A stretch of DNA of 64,000 bases. Source: Citrobacter sp. On2M. Its GTDB lineage: Bacteria; Pseudomonadota; Gammaproteobacteria; Enterobacterales; Enterobacteriaceae. Below are positions 1-9,840 of this stretch, in pieces (the stretch's first letter is position 1; every line of letters starts with the position of its first letter). The stretch is taken from contig NZ_WPCV01000002.1 in the NCBI RefSeq assembly GCF_018035235.1, positions 186,001 to 250,000 of the forward strand, given 5' to 3'. The notes under the pieces were generated by a model, which saw nothing but the letters and a program-made list of their open reading frames with translations, was not told the origin of the DNA and did no database searches. The position numbers and the translations under genes were made by a program.

Positions 1-896
1 ATCAGCAGCGTAATGCCGCTTATCGTCAGCAACGGCGGAAATTCCTGGCGTAGTATAAAGGTGTACAACAGGCCTGCCAGTGTTTCAAACACAATCAGCG
101 GACCGAGGATCACCGTCGGCAGCTTCTGGCTGGCGACGTTCCAGCACAGTGCGCCAACCCACGAACACAAGACCGCAATGGCTATCATCAGGCCGATAAA
201 CACGCCCGGACGCGGGCCGAAGGGCAGAGCGAAGTCCGGCGTTTGCCCGTTCAGCCAGAGGCAGGCGGCAATATAACCGAACAGGGATACAGGCAGCGTC
301 ACCAGTGCCTGGGCCGTCGCCCACATCATTGGGTGCTTATCCGGATTTTCGCGTAGCCAGCGGGCATTACGCAGTGCATACCACGCCCAACACACCACCG
401 AAATCAGCGCCAGCGCGATGCCAGAGCCATATCGCCAGCCGCTAAAGTCGGGGAGGCCCTGATTCAGCTCCGAAATATTCACGCACAGCAGACCCATGCC
501 AATTAACACCAGCGCAGGCGACAAACGCCACCATGATAATTTGCCGTCGCGTTGGCTATAGAGCAGGTTAGCGAAGATCGGGATCACCACCGGCAAGGTA
601 CCGATTATCATGGTTGAGACCGGTGCTCCGGTGCGCTGGATGGCGCTTGCCAGACAAACGTAATAGACCAGGTTACCCATCATCGTTAGTGCCAGCGCCG
701 TTATCCAGTCTTTACGCGTCAACTGGCGCAGGCGCACACGCCCCAGCCAGGCGATCGGCAACGCTATCAGCCCCAGCGCCAGATAACGCCCCATCGACTG
801 TAACACCGCCGGGTATGCCGGTACGATCAGCGGCCCAACAAAAATTAATCCCCACATCAGCCCAGCCAGCAGGGCATACAACACGCCGCTAATCAT
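1..896 (-). CDS. ytfF: EamA/DMT-family inner-membrane transporter YtfF (3' end cut by window edge)
   Basis: Reading the minus strand from the ATG at 896 gives a hydrophobic protein that begins MISGVLYALLAGLMWGLIF and stays open to base 1, about 298 codons. It shows the alternating hydrophobic helices of the drug/metabolite transporter superfamily and matches my memory of E. coli YtfF (about 321 residues) closely, so only the last 20 or so residues are missing. An upstream in-frame ATG at 905 would add three residues. Substrate is unknown; family members are small-molecule exporters or permeases of the inner membrane. The neighbour on the same strand is an AraC-type regulator. Confidence 0.9.
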   Translation of the reverse strand, partial: MISGVLYALLAGLMWGLIFVGPLIVPAYPAVLQSMGRYLALGLIALPIAWLGRVRLRQLTRKDWITALALTMMGNLVYYVCLASAIQRTGAPVSTMIIGTLPVVIPIFANLLYSQRDGKLSWWRLSPALVLIGMGLLCVNISELNQGLPDFSGWRYGSGIALALISVVCWAWYALRNARWLRENPDKHPMMWATAQALVTLPVSLFGYIAACLWLNGQTPDFALPFGPRPGVFIGLMIAIAVLCSWVGALCWNVASQKLPTVILGPLIVFETLAGLLYTFILRQEFPPLLTISGITLL

Positions 897-972
897 TTTT
901 GACATCCACATCGCTTAACAATAAGTCGAGTGTAGGCAGGAAAAATGCCGCGGTATTGTATGAGATTGCTGA

Positions 973-1797
973 TCAACGCCGGACGACTTGTTTCTGATAA
1001 CGCACCGGCGTAATGCCGTAGCGATGGGTAAACGCGCGGGTGAGATGCGACTGGTCGGTGAGGCCGGTTGCGGCGGCGACCTCTGCGGCGGGCATACCGT
1101 GAGTGAGAAAACCTTTAGCTCGCCACAGGCGGATCGCCATCAGCATCTGGTGCGGCGTGACGTGGAAATGCAATTTGAACTGGCGCTGAAAATGCCAGGG
1201 ACTCAGCGATGCCACCCGCGCCAGTTCGTCGAGCGTGACCGGGTGCATATAGTTATCGTGCAGATACTCGCGGACTCGTTCAAAGCGATGCGCCCCCTCC
1301 GGCAATACCGGCGCATGGCGGGCCAGCGGTTGGAACGTGTCGATCAGATCGAGTAATAATCCTTTTTGCGCCAGCGGATCTTCCGTGTTCCACAGACCGT
1401 GGATCAATGAACAGATCTGACGCGAGCGCAGCGGATCGTGACGGGTAACGTCATGGAACCACCAGTGGCGGATCCCGGTGACCTCCTCCAGAAGATCGGG
1501 TTCAAGATAGATCATCCGATAGCGCCAGCCGTCGGCGGTTTCGGCTTCGCCGGTGTGCAGCTCATCGGGATTCATGGTGACGACGGACTGGGCGGGGGCC
1601 ACGTACTGCGTGCCGCGATAGCGAAAGCGTTCGGCTCCGGCTTCTATCGCGCCGATACCAAACGCTTCATGAGTGTGCGGCTCAAAGGCGTAACGCGAGA
1701 TATGCGCATGATACAACTCAACGCCGGGCACCTGCGCCAGATGGCGAAAGCGGGCGCTGTCTTTCTCATCAATAAACTGCTCAGGTACACCTTGCAC
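973..1797 (-). CDS. AraC-family transcriptional regulator with cupin-like sensor domain
   Basis: A protein of about 274 residues. The N-terminal half has a cupin-type AraC ligand-binding pattern (HAHISRYAFEPHTHEAFGIG). The C-terminal ~100 residues carry two helix-turn-helix motifs (LDELARVASLSPWHFQRQFK and AEVAAATGLTDQSHLTRAFT). I prefer the GTG at 1797 because GGGGAGA lies 7 bases upstream; the GTG at 1812 adds five residues but has no spaced ribosome site. It lies between ytfF and qorB, where E. coli K-12 as I recall it has no gene, so it is an accessory insertion. It may control ytfF downstream on the same strand. The inducer is unknown. Confidence 0.85.
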   Translation of the reverse strand: MQGVPEQFIDEKDSARFRHLAQVPGVELYHAHISRYAFEPHTHEAFGIGAIEAGAERFRYRGTQYVAPAQSVVTMNPDELHTGEAETADGWRYRMIYLEPDLLEEVTGIRHWWFHDVTRHDPLRSRQICSLIHGLWNTEDPLAQKGLLLDLIDTFQPLARHAPVLPEGAHRFERVREYLHDNYMHPVTLDELARVASLSPWHFQRQFKLHFHVTPHQMLMAIRLWRAKGFLTHGMPAAEVAAATGLTDQSHLTRAFTHRYGITPVRYQKQVVRR

Positions 1798-1878
1798 GTT
1801 TTCTCTCCCCACGCATCATTCTGTCATTATCAGAGAGGATGCGCGGGGATGCCACCACAATTAACTAATTTTTAACAT

Positions 1879-2727
1879 TTACACGATGCCTTTGACGCTG
1901 TCAGCCAGCGATGTGGTCGGGCGACCAATCAGTTTGCTCAGCGTATGGCTGTCGTCGAACAGACCGCCTTTGGAGGCGCCAGTGTCTGAGTCAGCCAGCA
2001 TGTCCGCCAGTCCGGCAGGCAGACCTACACCTTTTAGCGTGGCGGCAAAATCAGCTTCGCTCAGGTTCTGATACACCACTTTTTTACCACTCTGTTTTGC
2101 CAGCTCGGCAGCCAACTGGCTCAGGATCCAGCCTGCGTCGCCCGCCAGCTCATAGGTTTTACCGGCGTGACCGTCTTCACTGATGACGCGCGCGGCGGCA
2201 GCGGCATAGTCGGCGCGGGTCGCTGAGGCAATTTTGCCTTCATCTGCAGCCCCGATAAACACGCCATGTTCCAGAGCAGCCGGTGCGCTGGCGAGATAGT
2301 TTTCGGTGTACCAGCCGTTACGCAGTAGCGCGTAGGCGATACCGGATTCAGCCAGCATCTGCTCGGTTGCCACATGCTCATCAGCCAGCCCCAGCGGGGA
2401 GGTGTCAGCGTGCAGCAGGCTGGTGTAGGCGATAAATTTCACGTGGGCAGCTTTTGCCGCGTTAATTACGTTGCGATGCTGTGGGGCGCGTTGTCCCACT
2501 TCGCTCGACGAGATCAGCAGTAGCTTGTCGATACCCTGTAGGGCAGTTGTAAAGGCGGCTTCATCGCTGTAATCCGCCTGACGAACGGTAATGCCCTGCT
2601 GGCTAAGCGCCGTCGCTTTCGCAGGGTTACGTACAATGGCCACAATGTGGCTGGCAGGAACGGTTTTCAGCAAAGTTTCAATAACGTGTTGGCCCAGTTG
2701 GCCGGTGGCGCCGGTAATCGCGATCAT
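1879..2727 (-). CDS. qorB: NAD(P)H:quinone oxidoreductase QorB
   Basis: 282 residues, close to the E. coli YtfG/QorB length. The N-terminus is an NmrA-type Rossmann fold with the dinucleotide motif MIAITGATGQLGQHV, followed by the atypical short-chain dehydrogenase fold of this family. It reduces quinones in the cytoplasm with NADPH, probably as protection from redox-cycling compounds. It is divergent from ytfH, whose product (QorR) is the expected repressor. The 84-base gap holds a perfect inverted repeat (2777-2793) suited to such a regulator. Confidence 0.95.
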   Translation of the reverse strand: MIAITGATGQLGQHVIETLLKTVPASHIVAIVRNPAKATALSQQGITVRQADYSDEAAFTTALQGIDKLLLISSSEVGQRAPQHRNVINAAKAAHVKFIAYTSLLHADTSPLGLADEHVATEQMLAESGIAYALLRNGWYTENYLASAPAALEHGVFIGAADEGKIASATRADYAAAAARVISEDGHAGKTYELAGDAGWILSQLAAELAKQSGKKVVYQNLSEADFAATLKGVGLPAGLADMLADSDTGASKGGLFDDSHTLSKLIGRPTTSLADSVKGIV

Positions 2728-2776
2728 GGGGTGACTCCTTGGTATTGGTCTTGTGTTTAATCACGCTAACACCTAA

Positions 2777-2793
2777 ACTTACTTTTAGTAAGT
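2777..2793. promoter_or_regulatory. Inverted-repeat operator candidate between qorB and ytfH
   Basis: ACTTAC-TTTTA-GTAAGT is a perfect 6-bp inverted repeat in the divergent intergenic region. A further GTAAG half-site overlaps the ytfH ribosome site. HxlR-type repressors bind such palindromes at divergent promoters, so autoregulation by YtfH/QorR is the natural reading. This is inferred from position and symmetry only. Confidence 0.55.
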
Positions 2794-2811
2794 ACGCACA
2801 AAAAGGTAAGT

Positions 2812-3198
2812 ATGAAAATGGCCACACCCACGCTTTCTCAGCAGTTACGCGATGGCAACTTGTTCGCCGAGCAGTGCCCCTCCCGCGAGGTGTTAAAACA
2901 CGTTACCAGCCGCTGGGGGGTGTTGATTCTGGTGGCGCTGCGCGACGGTACGCACCGTTTTAGCGATCTGCGCCGTAAGATGGGCGGCGTCAGTGAAAAG
3001 ATGCTGGCGCAATCCCTGCAGGCGCTGGAGCAGGACGGGTTTATCAACCGGGTATCGTATCCGGTTGTACCGCCGCATGTGGAGTATAGCCTGACGTCGT
3101 TGGGGGAGCAGGTGAGCGATAAAGTCGCCGCACTGGCGGACTGGATAGAACTGAATTTGCCGCAGGTGCTGGCGCAGCGGGAAGAGCGGGCGGCGTAA
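2812..3198 (+). CDS. ytfH: HxlR-family redox-type repressor YtfH/QorR
   Basis: 128 residues with the HxlR winged helix (CPSREVLKHVTSRWGVLILVALRDG, then the recognition helix SEKMLAQSLQALEQDGFI). It has a single cysteine, residue 22, just before the domain, in the position used for thiol sensing in HypR/QorR-like proteins. The ATG at 2812 follows AAAGGTA; an earlier in-frame start would run through the divergent promoter. It likely represses qorB and itself and responds to quinones or electrophiles; that is family knowledge, not visible here. Confidence 0.92.
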   Translation: MKMATPTLSQQLRDGNLFAEQCPSREVLKHVTSRWGVLILVALRDGTHRFSDLRRKMGGVSEKMLAQSLQALEQDGFINRVSYPVVPPHVEYSLTSLGEQVSDKVAALADWIELNLPQVLAQREERAA

Positions 3199-3204
3199 AG
3201 TATT

Positions 3205-3236
3205 GCCGGATAAGACGCAGTTGCGTCACATCCGGC
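3205..3236. repeat. REP-type palindrome
   Basis: GCCGGATAAGACGC facing GCGTCACATCCGGC between the convergent ytfH and cpdB ends is the classic enterobacterial REP sequence. It may also act as a transcript-stabilising or terminating hairpin for both genes. Confidence 0.8.
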
Positions 3237-3243
3237 ACGAAAA

Positions 3244-5187
3244 TTACTTACTCAAATCCAACTGATAAATCGCAAAACCAATGTCATCGGTCGCGACTTT
3301 TTTCAGCGGATATTGTCCTTTCTCTTTGATAAACGCGGCGGCCTTCTCGGTTGGTGATGTTTCAAAGCGAATATCCAGTTTGGTATCGCTGTGAATCGGC
3401 GCCAGACGCCAGTTGTTATCCGCTGCCGGATGTATTTCACCGGCGCGCTTCGTCTCGGCACCTATCCATGCCGCCAGCACCGATCGGTTTTCATCCGGTG
3501 ATGCAAATGCGATGTGGCTGTCGCCAGTTCCGGCAAACTTACCACCGTAGGCACGGTAGTTATTCGTCGCGACGAGGAAGGTGGCATTTGGATCGACAGG
3601 TTTGCCGTTGAAGGTCAGATTTTTAATACGCTCTGCTTGCGGATTGATGGTCTGGCATTCACCGTCATAGCGGGCGGGTTGCGACACATCAATCTGGTAA
3701 TTTACGCCGTCAATCACGTCGAAATTATAGGTACGGAAGCCGTCCCAGTTAATCAACGACTGTGGTTTGCTGCTGTGGATATCAATCTGATTGAACTGCC
3801 CGGCAGAACATTCCAGCCACTCTTTCACCTCTTTACCGCTGGCTTTCACCACCACCAGAGTGTTGGGATAGAGATACAAATCAGCGGCGTTACGGAAGGT
3901 TAACTGGCCTTTTTCGACTTCGACAAAGCTTGCCGGATCGTTCTTGCGTCCACCGACCTTAAACGGCGCGGCGGCGGAAAGTACCGGTAGTTTTGCCAGA
4001 TCCGGATCGCCCTGAATAAAGTGTTCCACATAGGCTTTCTGCGCGTTGTTCACCACCTGTACGGTCGGGTCATCCTGTACCAGCGCCAGATAGCTGTACA
4101 TATTGTCGGCGGATTTACCGATCGGTTTGCTGACAAACTCACGCGTGGCGTCGTGATCGGCTTTCAGGATCTCAACGATTTTTTTGTCTTCTGCTGCCAG
4201 TGATTTTTTCGCTGCCGCGTCATAAATCGGACGTGCTTCGGCTTTTGCCTGAGTGACCTGCCATTTACCGTTGTCGTTATTCAGCACTAAATCCACCACC
4301 CCCAGATGATCGCCCCACATGCCCGGCATCACCGCAGGAACGCCATTGAGTGTACCTTTTGTGATATCTGCGCCTTTGATGTTGGCAAAGTCTTTACTGG
4401 GGAAAACAGCGTGGGCGTGACCAAACATAATGGCATCCACGCCCGGGACTTCACTGAGGTAGTAAACGGAATTCTCTGCCATAGTCTGGTATGGGTCGGC
4501 AGAAAGCCCGGAGTGAGCAACCACCACCACCACATCGGCACCCTTGGCTCGCATTTCCGGCACGTATTTACGTGCGGTTTTGGTGATGTCATTCACCGTC
4601 ACTTTGCCGCTGAGGTTGGCTTTATCCCAGGTCATGATCTGCGGCGGTACAAAACCGATATAGCCTATCTTCAGCGTCTGCTTGTTCCCTTGCTGGTCGA
4701 CAACCTCAGTGTCTTTGATCAGATAAGGCGTAAATAGCGGTTTTTTGGTCTTAACGTCGATGATATTGGCGTTAACGTAAGGGAATTTCGCTCCGGCTAG
4801 TGCGTTGTGCAGATACTCAAGACCGTAGTTGAATTCATGGTTGCCGAGGTTACCCACCGCGTAATCCAGCGTGTTTAGCGCCTTATAGACCGGGTGAGTT
4901 TCGCCCGCTTTCAGCCCCTTGGCTGCCATATAATCCCCGAGTGGACTGCCCTGAATCAAATCGCCGTTATCAACCAGCACGCTGTTTTTGACTTCACCAC
5001 GCGCAGCGTTGATAAGGCTAGCCGTACGCACCAGGCCAAACTTTTCAGTCGGTGTATCTTTGTAATAATCGAAATCCATCATATTGCTATGTAAATCAGT
5101 GGTTTCCATTATCCGCAGATCGACGGTCGCGGCATTCACGCTGGCTGCAATCAGCGTGGCCAGAAGCGTTGCACTAAACTTAATCAT
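3244..5187 (-). CDS. cpdB: Periplasmic 2',3'-cyclic-nucleotide 2'-phosphodiesterase/3'-nucleotidase CpdB
   Basis: 647 residues from the ATG at 5187, matching E. coli CpdB. An upstream ATG at 5196 touches its own AGG ribosome site, so the later start is preferred. An N-terminal signal peptide ([19 protein letters not shown]) is followed by a metallophosphoesterase domain with TTDLHSN, VDNGD, LGNHEF and MFGHAH metal-binding motifs, then the C-terminal 5'-nucleotidase substrate domain. It hydrolyses 2',3'-cyclic nucleotides and 3'-nucleotides in the periplasm for scavenging. It is divergent from cysQ across about 190 bases. Confidence 0.97.
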   Translation of the reverse strand: MIKFSATLLATLIAASVNAATVDLRIMETTDLHSNMMDFDYYKDTPTEKFGLVRTASLINAARGEVKNSVLVDNGDLIQGSPLGDYMAAKGLKAGETHPVYKALNTLDYAVGNLGNHEFNYGLEYLHNALAGAKFPYVNANIIDVKTKKPLFTPYLIKDTEVVDQQGNKQTLKIGYIGFVPPQIMTWDKANLSGKVTVNDITKTARKYVPEMRAKGADVVVVVAHSGLSADPYQTMAENSVYYLSEVPGVDAIMFGHAHAVFPSKDFANIKGADITKGTLNGVPAVMPGMWGDHLGVVDLVLNNDNGKWQVTQAKAEARPIYDAAAKKSLAAEDKKIVEILKADHDATREFVSKPIGKSADNMYSYLALVQDDPTVQVVNNAQKAYVEHFIQGDPDLAKLPVLSAAAPFKVGGRKNDPASFVEVEKGQLTFRNAADLYLYPNTLVVVKASGKEVKEWLECSAGQFNQIDIHSSKPQSLINWDGFRTYNFDVIDGVNYQIDVSQPARYDGECQTINPQAERIKNLTFNGKPVDPNATFLVATNNYRAYGGKFAGTGDSHIAFASPDENRSVLAAWIGAETKRAGEIHPAADNNWRLAPIHSDTKLDIRFETSPTEKAAAFIKEKGQYPLKKVATDDIGFAIYQLDLSK

Positions 5188-5374
5188 CAGGGGCATCCTT
5201 TTAAGATCTAAGCCACAAAAGAAAATGTATATAAATCTTCTTGCTTACAGAACTGTGAATCATGACATGAATATAGCGTTTAAAACCGCAGACGCTATCA
5301 CAGTTGGCGGATCCCCTGGCGATCGGGTATAAGTAAAACAACGAGTTAACACCACGAAAGAAACGAGGTGGAGA

Positions 5375-6115
5375 ATGTTAGAACATGTATGCCAGCTTGC
5401 ACGGAACGCGGGCGATGCCATTATGCAGGTCTACGATGGAATCAAACCGATGGAGATTACCAGCAAGCAGGATGATTCTCCGGTCACGGCGGCGGATATC
5501 GCCGCGCATACGGTGATCCTCGAGGGATTATTGGCGCTGACGCCGGATATTCCCGTTCTGTCTGAAGAAGCACCTCCTGGCTGGGATGTCCGCCAGCACT
5601 GGCAGCGCTACTGGCTGGTAGACCCGCTGGACGGTACCAAAGAGTTTATTAAGCGTAACGGTGAATTCACCGTCAATATTGCGCTGATCGAGAACGGAAA
5701 GCCGGTACTGGGCGTGGTTTACGCCCCGGTAATGAAAGTAATGTACAGCGCGGCAGAAGGTAAAGCGTGGAAAGAAGAGTGCGGCGTGCGCAAACAAATC
5801 CAGGTTCGTGATGCGCGTCCGCCGCTGGTGGTGATTAGCCGCTCGCATACCGACAATGAGTTAAAAGAATATCTGCAACAGTTGGGTGAGCACCAGACCA
5901 CCTCGATTGGTTCCTCGCTGAAGTTCTGCCTGGTGGCGGAAGGGCACGCACAGCTGTACCCGCGTTTTGGGCCCACTAACGTATGGGATACCGCCGCAGG
6001 CCACGCGGTTGCCGCCGCAGCCGGAGCGCACGTTCACGACTGGCAGGGGAAACCTCTGGACTACACCCCACGTGAATCGTTCCTCAACCCCGGCTTCCGC
6101 GTTTCTATTTACTGA
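5375..6115 (+). CDS. cysQ: 3'(2'),5'-bisphosphate nucleotidase CysQ
   Basis: 246 residues, the E. coli length. It carries the inositol-monophosphatase-fold motifs DPLDGTKEF (Mg/Li-binding loop) and [15 protein letters not shown] near the C-terminus. It dephosphorylates 3'-phosphoadenosine 5'-phosphate to AMP, removing a by-product of sulfate assimilation. The ATG at 5375 follows GAGGTGGAG. Its last 11 bases overlap the 3' end of the convergent ytfJ. Confidence 0.97.
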   Translation: MLEHVCQLARNAGDAIMQVYDGIKPMEITSKQDDSPVTAADIAAHTVILEGLLALTPDIPVLSEEAPPGWDVRQHWQRYWLVDPLDGTKEFIKRNGEFTVNIALIENGKPVLGVVYAPVMKVMYSAAEGKAWKEECGVRKQIQVRDARPPLVVISRSHTDNELKEYLQQLGEHQTTSIGSSLKFCLVAEGHAQLYPRFGPTNVWDTAAGHAVAAAAGAHVHDWQGKPLDYTPRESFLNPGFRVSIY

Positions 6116-6662
6116 GTAATTTGTGCAGCAGGGCAATCACCTGCTGCACCTCTTCCTGCGTTAATGCGCCATCTTTTGCCCACTGCACGCGTCCGTCCTT
6201 GTCGAGAACGACAATTGCTGAACTCTCTTCATCAAGTTGCCAGGCCTTACGCGCAATGCCATTGCTGTCGACAATAAATTGTGACCACGGGTAGAGCTTC
6301 TTATTACTCTCCAGACTGCTGCGCACAAACATTCCGGAGCCTGGGATGGCGTCATCGGTGTTGACGATCGTAGTGGTCTGGTATTTATCGTGCGGTAAAT
6401 TGGCCGCTTTGATGGCCTCGATCAGTGTCGCATTTTTCTCTTTGGCGGAGGTGCGCCCGGCGATGTGCTGCACAATACGGACTTTGCCGGGCAGTTGCGC
6501 GCTATTCCAGCTTTTGTAGCTAAACTTATCGTTATCGAGAATCAGTTCGCCGCGATCGGCGATTCCCACCGGCGGTAAGCGCTGGTTAGTTTCGAACGAA
6601 TGCGCGGAGGCAATCATCGGCAGCAGCAGGCACGATAGCGCCAGCAGTTTTCGTAAGGTCAT
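6105..6662 (-). CDS. ytfJ: YtfJ family periplasmic protein
   Basis: 185 residues from the ATG at 6662, which follows AAGGAAAACCC; a longer in-frame reading to 6749 lacks support and would disrupt the signal peptide. The N-terminus [22 protein letters not shown] is a cleavable signal sequence. The rest has a thioredoxin-like fold pattern ([39 protein letters not shown]) but no CxxC. The family is known in enterics as secreted or periplasmic and its role is not settled. Confidence 0.93.
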   Translation of the reverse strand: MTLRKLLALSCLLLPMIASAHSFETNQRLPPVGIADRGELILDNDKFSYKSWNSAQLPGKVRIVQHIAGRTSAKEKNATLIEAIKAANLPHDKYQTTTIVNTDDAIPGSGMFVRSSLESNKKLYPWSQFIVDSNGIARKAWQLDEESSAIVVLDKDGRVQWAKDGALTQEEVQQVIALLHKLLSK

Positions 6663-6987
6663 GGGTTTTCCTTTTTCTTTGTTTGCAGGTGATCCGACCA
6701 CTTGGGTCTGGAATTTAATCATATGTGCGATTGCTGCTTTTTCCCGCAAGCGCGATGCCAGTTTGCGGACGGGCGCACAAATCCTGCAAAAAATGAAGGC
6801 TTATACTGAAGACAGCGAAGCGTTGAAAAGATAATTCTGAATAATTGTAACCTGAAGGTAAATAAACTTATACACGCTGGAAACATCAACGAGATAGTCT
6901 ATAGTCATAGGGCATTAAAATTTGCGCCTGAGGATTGTCGGACCGATTGTGGTACCGCTAAGGCGTAATGCTCAGCAGGAGACAACA
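6663..6987. other. Divergent intergenic region ytfJ-ytfK
   Basis: About 325 bases holding the two divergent promoters. I see no convincing operator, RNA gene or small ORF. An AT-rich run around 6830-6915 is the likeliest place for the ytfK promoter, whose ribosome site (CAGGAG) is at about 6975-6981. Confidence 0.5.
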
Positions 6988-7194
6988 ATGAAAATTTTCC
7001 AACGATACAACCCGCTGCAGGTGGCGAAGTACGTGAAGATCCTGTTTCGTGGACGGTTATATATCAAGGATGTAGGCGCTTTTGAATTTGATAAGGGTAA
7101 GATTCTTATCCCAAAAGTGAAGGACAAACTGCATTTTTCCGTGATGTCCGAAGTTAACCGTCAGGTCTTGCGTCTGCAAACTGAGATGGCTTGA
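6988..7194 (+). CDS. ytfK: YtfK, small SpoT-stimulating stress protein
   Basis: 68 residues from the ATG at 6988, preceded by CAGGAGACAACA; an earlier start in the same frame has no ribosome site. It matches E. coli YtfK almost residue for residue ([20 protein letters not shown] at the start, QTEMA at the end). The E. coli protein is reported to tilt SpoT towards (p)ppGpp synthesis under phosphate and fatty-acid starvation. It is followed by a strong hairpin shared with ytfL. Confidence 0.95.
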   Translation: MKIFQRYNPLQVAKYVKILFRGRLYIKDVGAFEFDKGKILIPKVKDKLHFSVMSEVNRQVLRLQTEMA

Positions 7195-7214
7195 TCAAGT
7201 GCTATGCGGTAGTT

Positions 7215-7250
7215 AAAAAAACGGCTCCTGGACAGGAGCCGTTGATGTTT
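7215..7250. terminator. Bidirectional terminator between ytfK and ytfL
   Basis: AACGGCTCCT (7220-7229) pairs perfectly with AGGAGCCGTT (7234-7243) around a GGAC loop. It is flanked by A6 on the left (T-tract for ytfL) and a T-rich run on the right (for ytfK). Confidence 0.85.
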
Positions 7251-7260
7251 TTGTCAGGCG

Positions 7261-8601
7261 TTAAGACGCCTTTGCCTCTTCTTTTGCATCCGGCAGCTTT
7301 GGTACCAGAACGGTAGGTTTGCTGTCCAGTCGCGTTACCAACAACTGATCGATCTTGTAGTTATCGATATCCACCACTTCAAATTTGTAGCCAGAATACT
7401 TCACCGAGTCGGTGCGTTTCGGGATTTTACGCAGCATGAACATCATAAAGCCGCCGATGGTTTCATAGTTGCCGGACTGCGGAAACTCGTCGATATCCAG
7501 TACGCGCATAACGTCATCAATCGGCGTACCGCCATCAACTAACCATGAGTTTTCATCGCGCGCCACAATCTGCTCTTCCAGACCCTGGCCAACTAAATCG
7601 CCCATCAGCGTGGTCATCACGTCATTGAGCGTGATAATTCCCACCACCAGCGCGTACTCGTTCATGATGACGGCAAAATCTTCGCCTGCGGTTTTGAAGC
7701 TTTCCAGCGCTTCCGAGAGCGTCAATGTATCCGGAACAATCAACGTATTGCGAATCTGTACGCCGCTGTTCAGCGCCATGCTTTGATTCGCCAGTACGCG
7801 GTTGAGGAGATCCTTTGAATCAACATAGCCAATGATGTGGTCGATATCTTCGTTACACACCAGGAACTTGGAGTGCGGATGTTCCGCCACCTTGTTCTTC
7901 AGGCTTTGCTCATCTTCGTGGAGATCGAACCAGATAATATTCTCGCGGGAGGTCATAGAAGACGGTACGGTACGCGATTCCAGTTCGAACACGTTTTCAA
8001 TCAGCTCATGTTCCTGCTTACGCAAAACACCTGCCAGCGCACCGGCTTCGACCACGGCGTAAATGTCGTCCGAAGTGATATCGTCTTTACGCACCATCGG
8101 GATCTTAAACAGGCGGAAAATGTTATTTGCCAGACCGTTGAAGAACCACACCAGCGGGCGGAAGACCAGCAAGCAGAAGCGCATCGGGTTGATGATACGC
8201 AAAGCCACAGCTTCTGGCGCAATCATACCGATGCGTTTCGGGGTTAAATCCGCGAACAGGATGAACAGGCCAGTAACCAGCGAGAACGACAGAATAAAGC
8301 TTAACTGTTCGGACAGCTCTGGGGCGAAGTATTTTGAGAACAGGCTGTGAAAAGCCGGGGAGAATGCCGCATCACCGACTATACCGCCGAGAATAGCGAC
8401 CGCGTTAAGGCCGATTTGCACGACGGTAAAAAACATGCCGGGGTTTTCCTGCATCTTCAAAACACGCTGTGCGTTCACGCTGCCTTCATCGGCAAGCAGT
8501 TTAAGTTTGATTTTGCGTGATGCAGCAAGCGAGATCTCTGATATCGAGAAAAACGCACTCACGGCGATCAGGCAGAGAATGACTAAAATACTGTTTAACA
8601 T
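7261..8601 (-). CDS. ytfL: CNNM/CorC-type inner-membrane protein YtfL (PaeA)
   Basis: 446 residues. An N-terminal DUF21/CNNM membrane domain (about residues 1-190, several helices starting MLNSILVILCLIAVSAFFSI) is followed by a CBS-domain pair (about 200-330) and a C-terminal CorC/HlyC transporter-associated domain. The E. coli orthologue is reported to protect against cadaverine/putrescine stress and is named PaeA. It is transcribed alone and ends at the shared terminator. Confidence 0.93.
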   Translation of the reverse strand: MLNSILVILCLIAVSAFFSISEISLAASRKIKLKLLADEGSVNAQRVLKMQENPGMFFTVVQIGLNAVAILGGIVGDAAFSPAFHSLFSKYFAPELSEQLSFILSFSLVTGLFILFADLTPKRIGMIAPEAVALRIINPMRFCLLVFRPLVWFFNGLANNIFRLFKIPMVRKDDITSDDIYAVVEAGALAGVLRKQEHELIENVFELESRTVPSSMTSRENIIWFDLHEDEQSLKNKVAEHPHSKFLVCNEDIDHIIGYVDSKDLLNRVLANQSMALNSGVQIRNTLIVPDTLTLSEALESFKTAGEDFAVIMNEYALVVGIITLNDVMTTLMGDLVGQGLEEQIVARDENSWLVDGGTPIDDVMRVLDIDEFPQSGNYETIGGFMMFMLRKIPKRTDSVKYSGYKFEVVDIDNYKIDQLLVTRLDSKPTVLVPKLPDAKEEAKAS

Positions 8602-8671
8602 ATCTTATCCGACCGTTAAGGCCAGATCCTCGGAAGGGATAAATTGATAAATCCGTGTGAAATACACATTG

Positions 8672-8698
8672 AAAACCGGTCCGAAGGGAGTGGACCGG
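8672..8698 (-). terminator. Terminator of the sugar-island operon
   Basis: On the minus strand CCGGTCC (8692-8698) and GGACCGG (8676-8682) form a stem followed by TTTTC. It lies about 60 bases after the last gene of the minus-strand island operon. Confidence 0.65.
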
Positions 8699-8759
8699 CA
8701 ATTTCAGAAGCTAGTATAGCGTAAGGTACTGTAAAGTCGCCAGAGGAGCTTTTTTGGCC

Positions 8760-9830
8760 TTATCCTGCGGCGTTAAGCCTGCGCACCATCTGCATCTCTT
8801 TTTCGCTATAAGGTGAGCCATCCGCCTTCAGCACATCATGGAACCATAGCTGCGCCGTCGTTTCGTTAAGCGGGATATCCGGCCACGGTAACCAGGTTTG
8901 TGTTTTCCCCTGTACCAGCCCCCAGTGAAAGCTGGAGACACGCTGAGCACGAAATAGCGGCAGTTGTTCTTCTATTCGGCTATTGACATGACGTGCCAGC
9001 CACTCGGTACAAAAGAGCGGCCTGCCAAATTCAGCCAACTGCGACAGAAGAGACCGCTGGCCAGGGGTATCGACATAGGCATGGTAGCTAATCACATCGG
9101 AAAGCCTCAGCGCGGCTATATCAACAGGATGCGTAAACGCACTCCCGCACGCCGCGCGATCGTCAATATGCCAGGCTGCTACGGTCAACGGTTGAGAGGG
9201 GGACTCCTGTCGAGCCCAGCCAAACAGATGGGTCATCAAGGTTAAGGCGTAGATTTCCAGCCTGTCGTCATAGCGGGAAAATTCGCCGGTATGACAAAAA
9301 ATCCCGCCGTTGCCAGGCTCATTATATAAATCCCAGACGCTGATGCGTGAGTCATGGCGAAAGTAACGGATGACATCTCTCACGTAAGCTTCAATTTGCG
9401 GCCAACAGCGTCGGTCCAGCACGCAGGCGCGCCCAGGGCTACCCGCTGCCTGGCTGTTGTGAATGCCGGGAACCGGCGGTTTTTGCTGACCGATAAACGG
9501 CTCATCGCCGGAAAAGGCGCAGTCGTCGAGCAGCGTCAGCATCACTTTTATACCGTGGCTATGGGCAATGCTCAGGAAGAGGTCGATGCGCCCGAGAAGG
9601 CCGTCACGGTCATGCTGCCAGACGGTAAACGGTAAATTTGTTCGTAGCTGGTTATAACCATACAAGCTGGCCCAGCCGAGTTCCTGATCGATAGTGTTGC
9701 TATCGAAACTCTCTGCTTGCCACATTTCGAGCCAGTTAACCGCGGTGCGCGGTAAGTAATTAAAACCGCAGCCCCAGGGTTGCTGTTGATACCAGCTTTG
9801 CGCCCGTGCTTTGTTCCATGGGTTATACAT
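8760..9830 (-). CDS. Clan-A-type (cellulase-like) glycoside hydrolase
   Basis: 356 residues from the ATG at 9830, which follows GGAGCGCATC ten bases after the stop of the transporter gene. The (beta/alpha)8-type signature WDLYNEPGN places a likely acid/base Glu at residue 171, and LFCTEWLAR a likely nucleophile Glu at 276; other hallmarks are GCGFNYLP at the N-terminus and YHAY near 250. There is no signal peptide, so it should act on an imported glycoside in the cytoplasm. The exact GH family (GH5-like) and substrate cannot be fixed by eye. It is last in an operon with a sugar transporter and four oxidoreductases. Confidence 0.75.
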   Translation of the reverse strand: MYNPWNKARAQSWYQQQPWGCGFNYLPRTAVNWLEMWQAESFDSNTIDQELGWASLYGYNQLRTNLPFTVWQHDRDGLLGRIDLFLSIAHSHGIKVMLTLLDDCAFSGDEPFIGQQKPPVPGIHNSQAAGSPGRACVLDRRCWPQIEAYVRDVIRYFRHDSRISVWDLYNEPGNGGIFCHTGEFSRYDDRLEIYALTLMTHLFGWARQESPSQPLTVAAWHIDDRAACGSAFTHPVDIAALRLSDVISYHAYVDTPGQRSLLSQLAEFGRPLFCTEWLARHVNSRIEEQLPLFRAQRVSSFHWGLVQGKTQTWLPWPDIPLNETTAQLWFHDVLKADGSPYSEKEMQMVRRLNAAG

Positions 9831-9840
9831 GATGCGCTCC

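Noticed and set aside
781-860. Possible frameshift in ytfF at a run of As near 840
   Set aside because: Recounting the run and checking the reading frame at several conserved residues upstream and downstream showed the frame is continuous.
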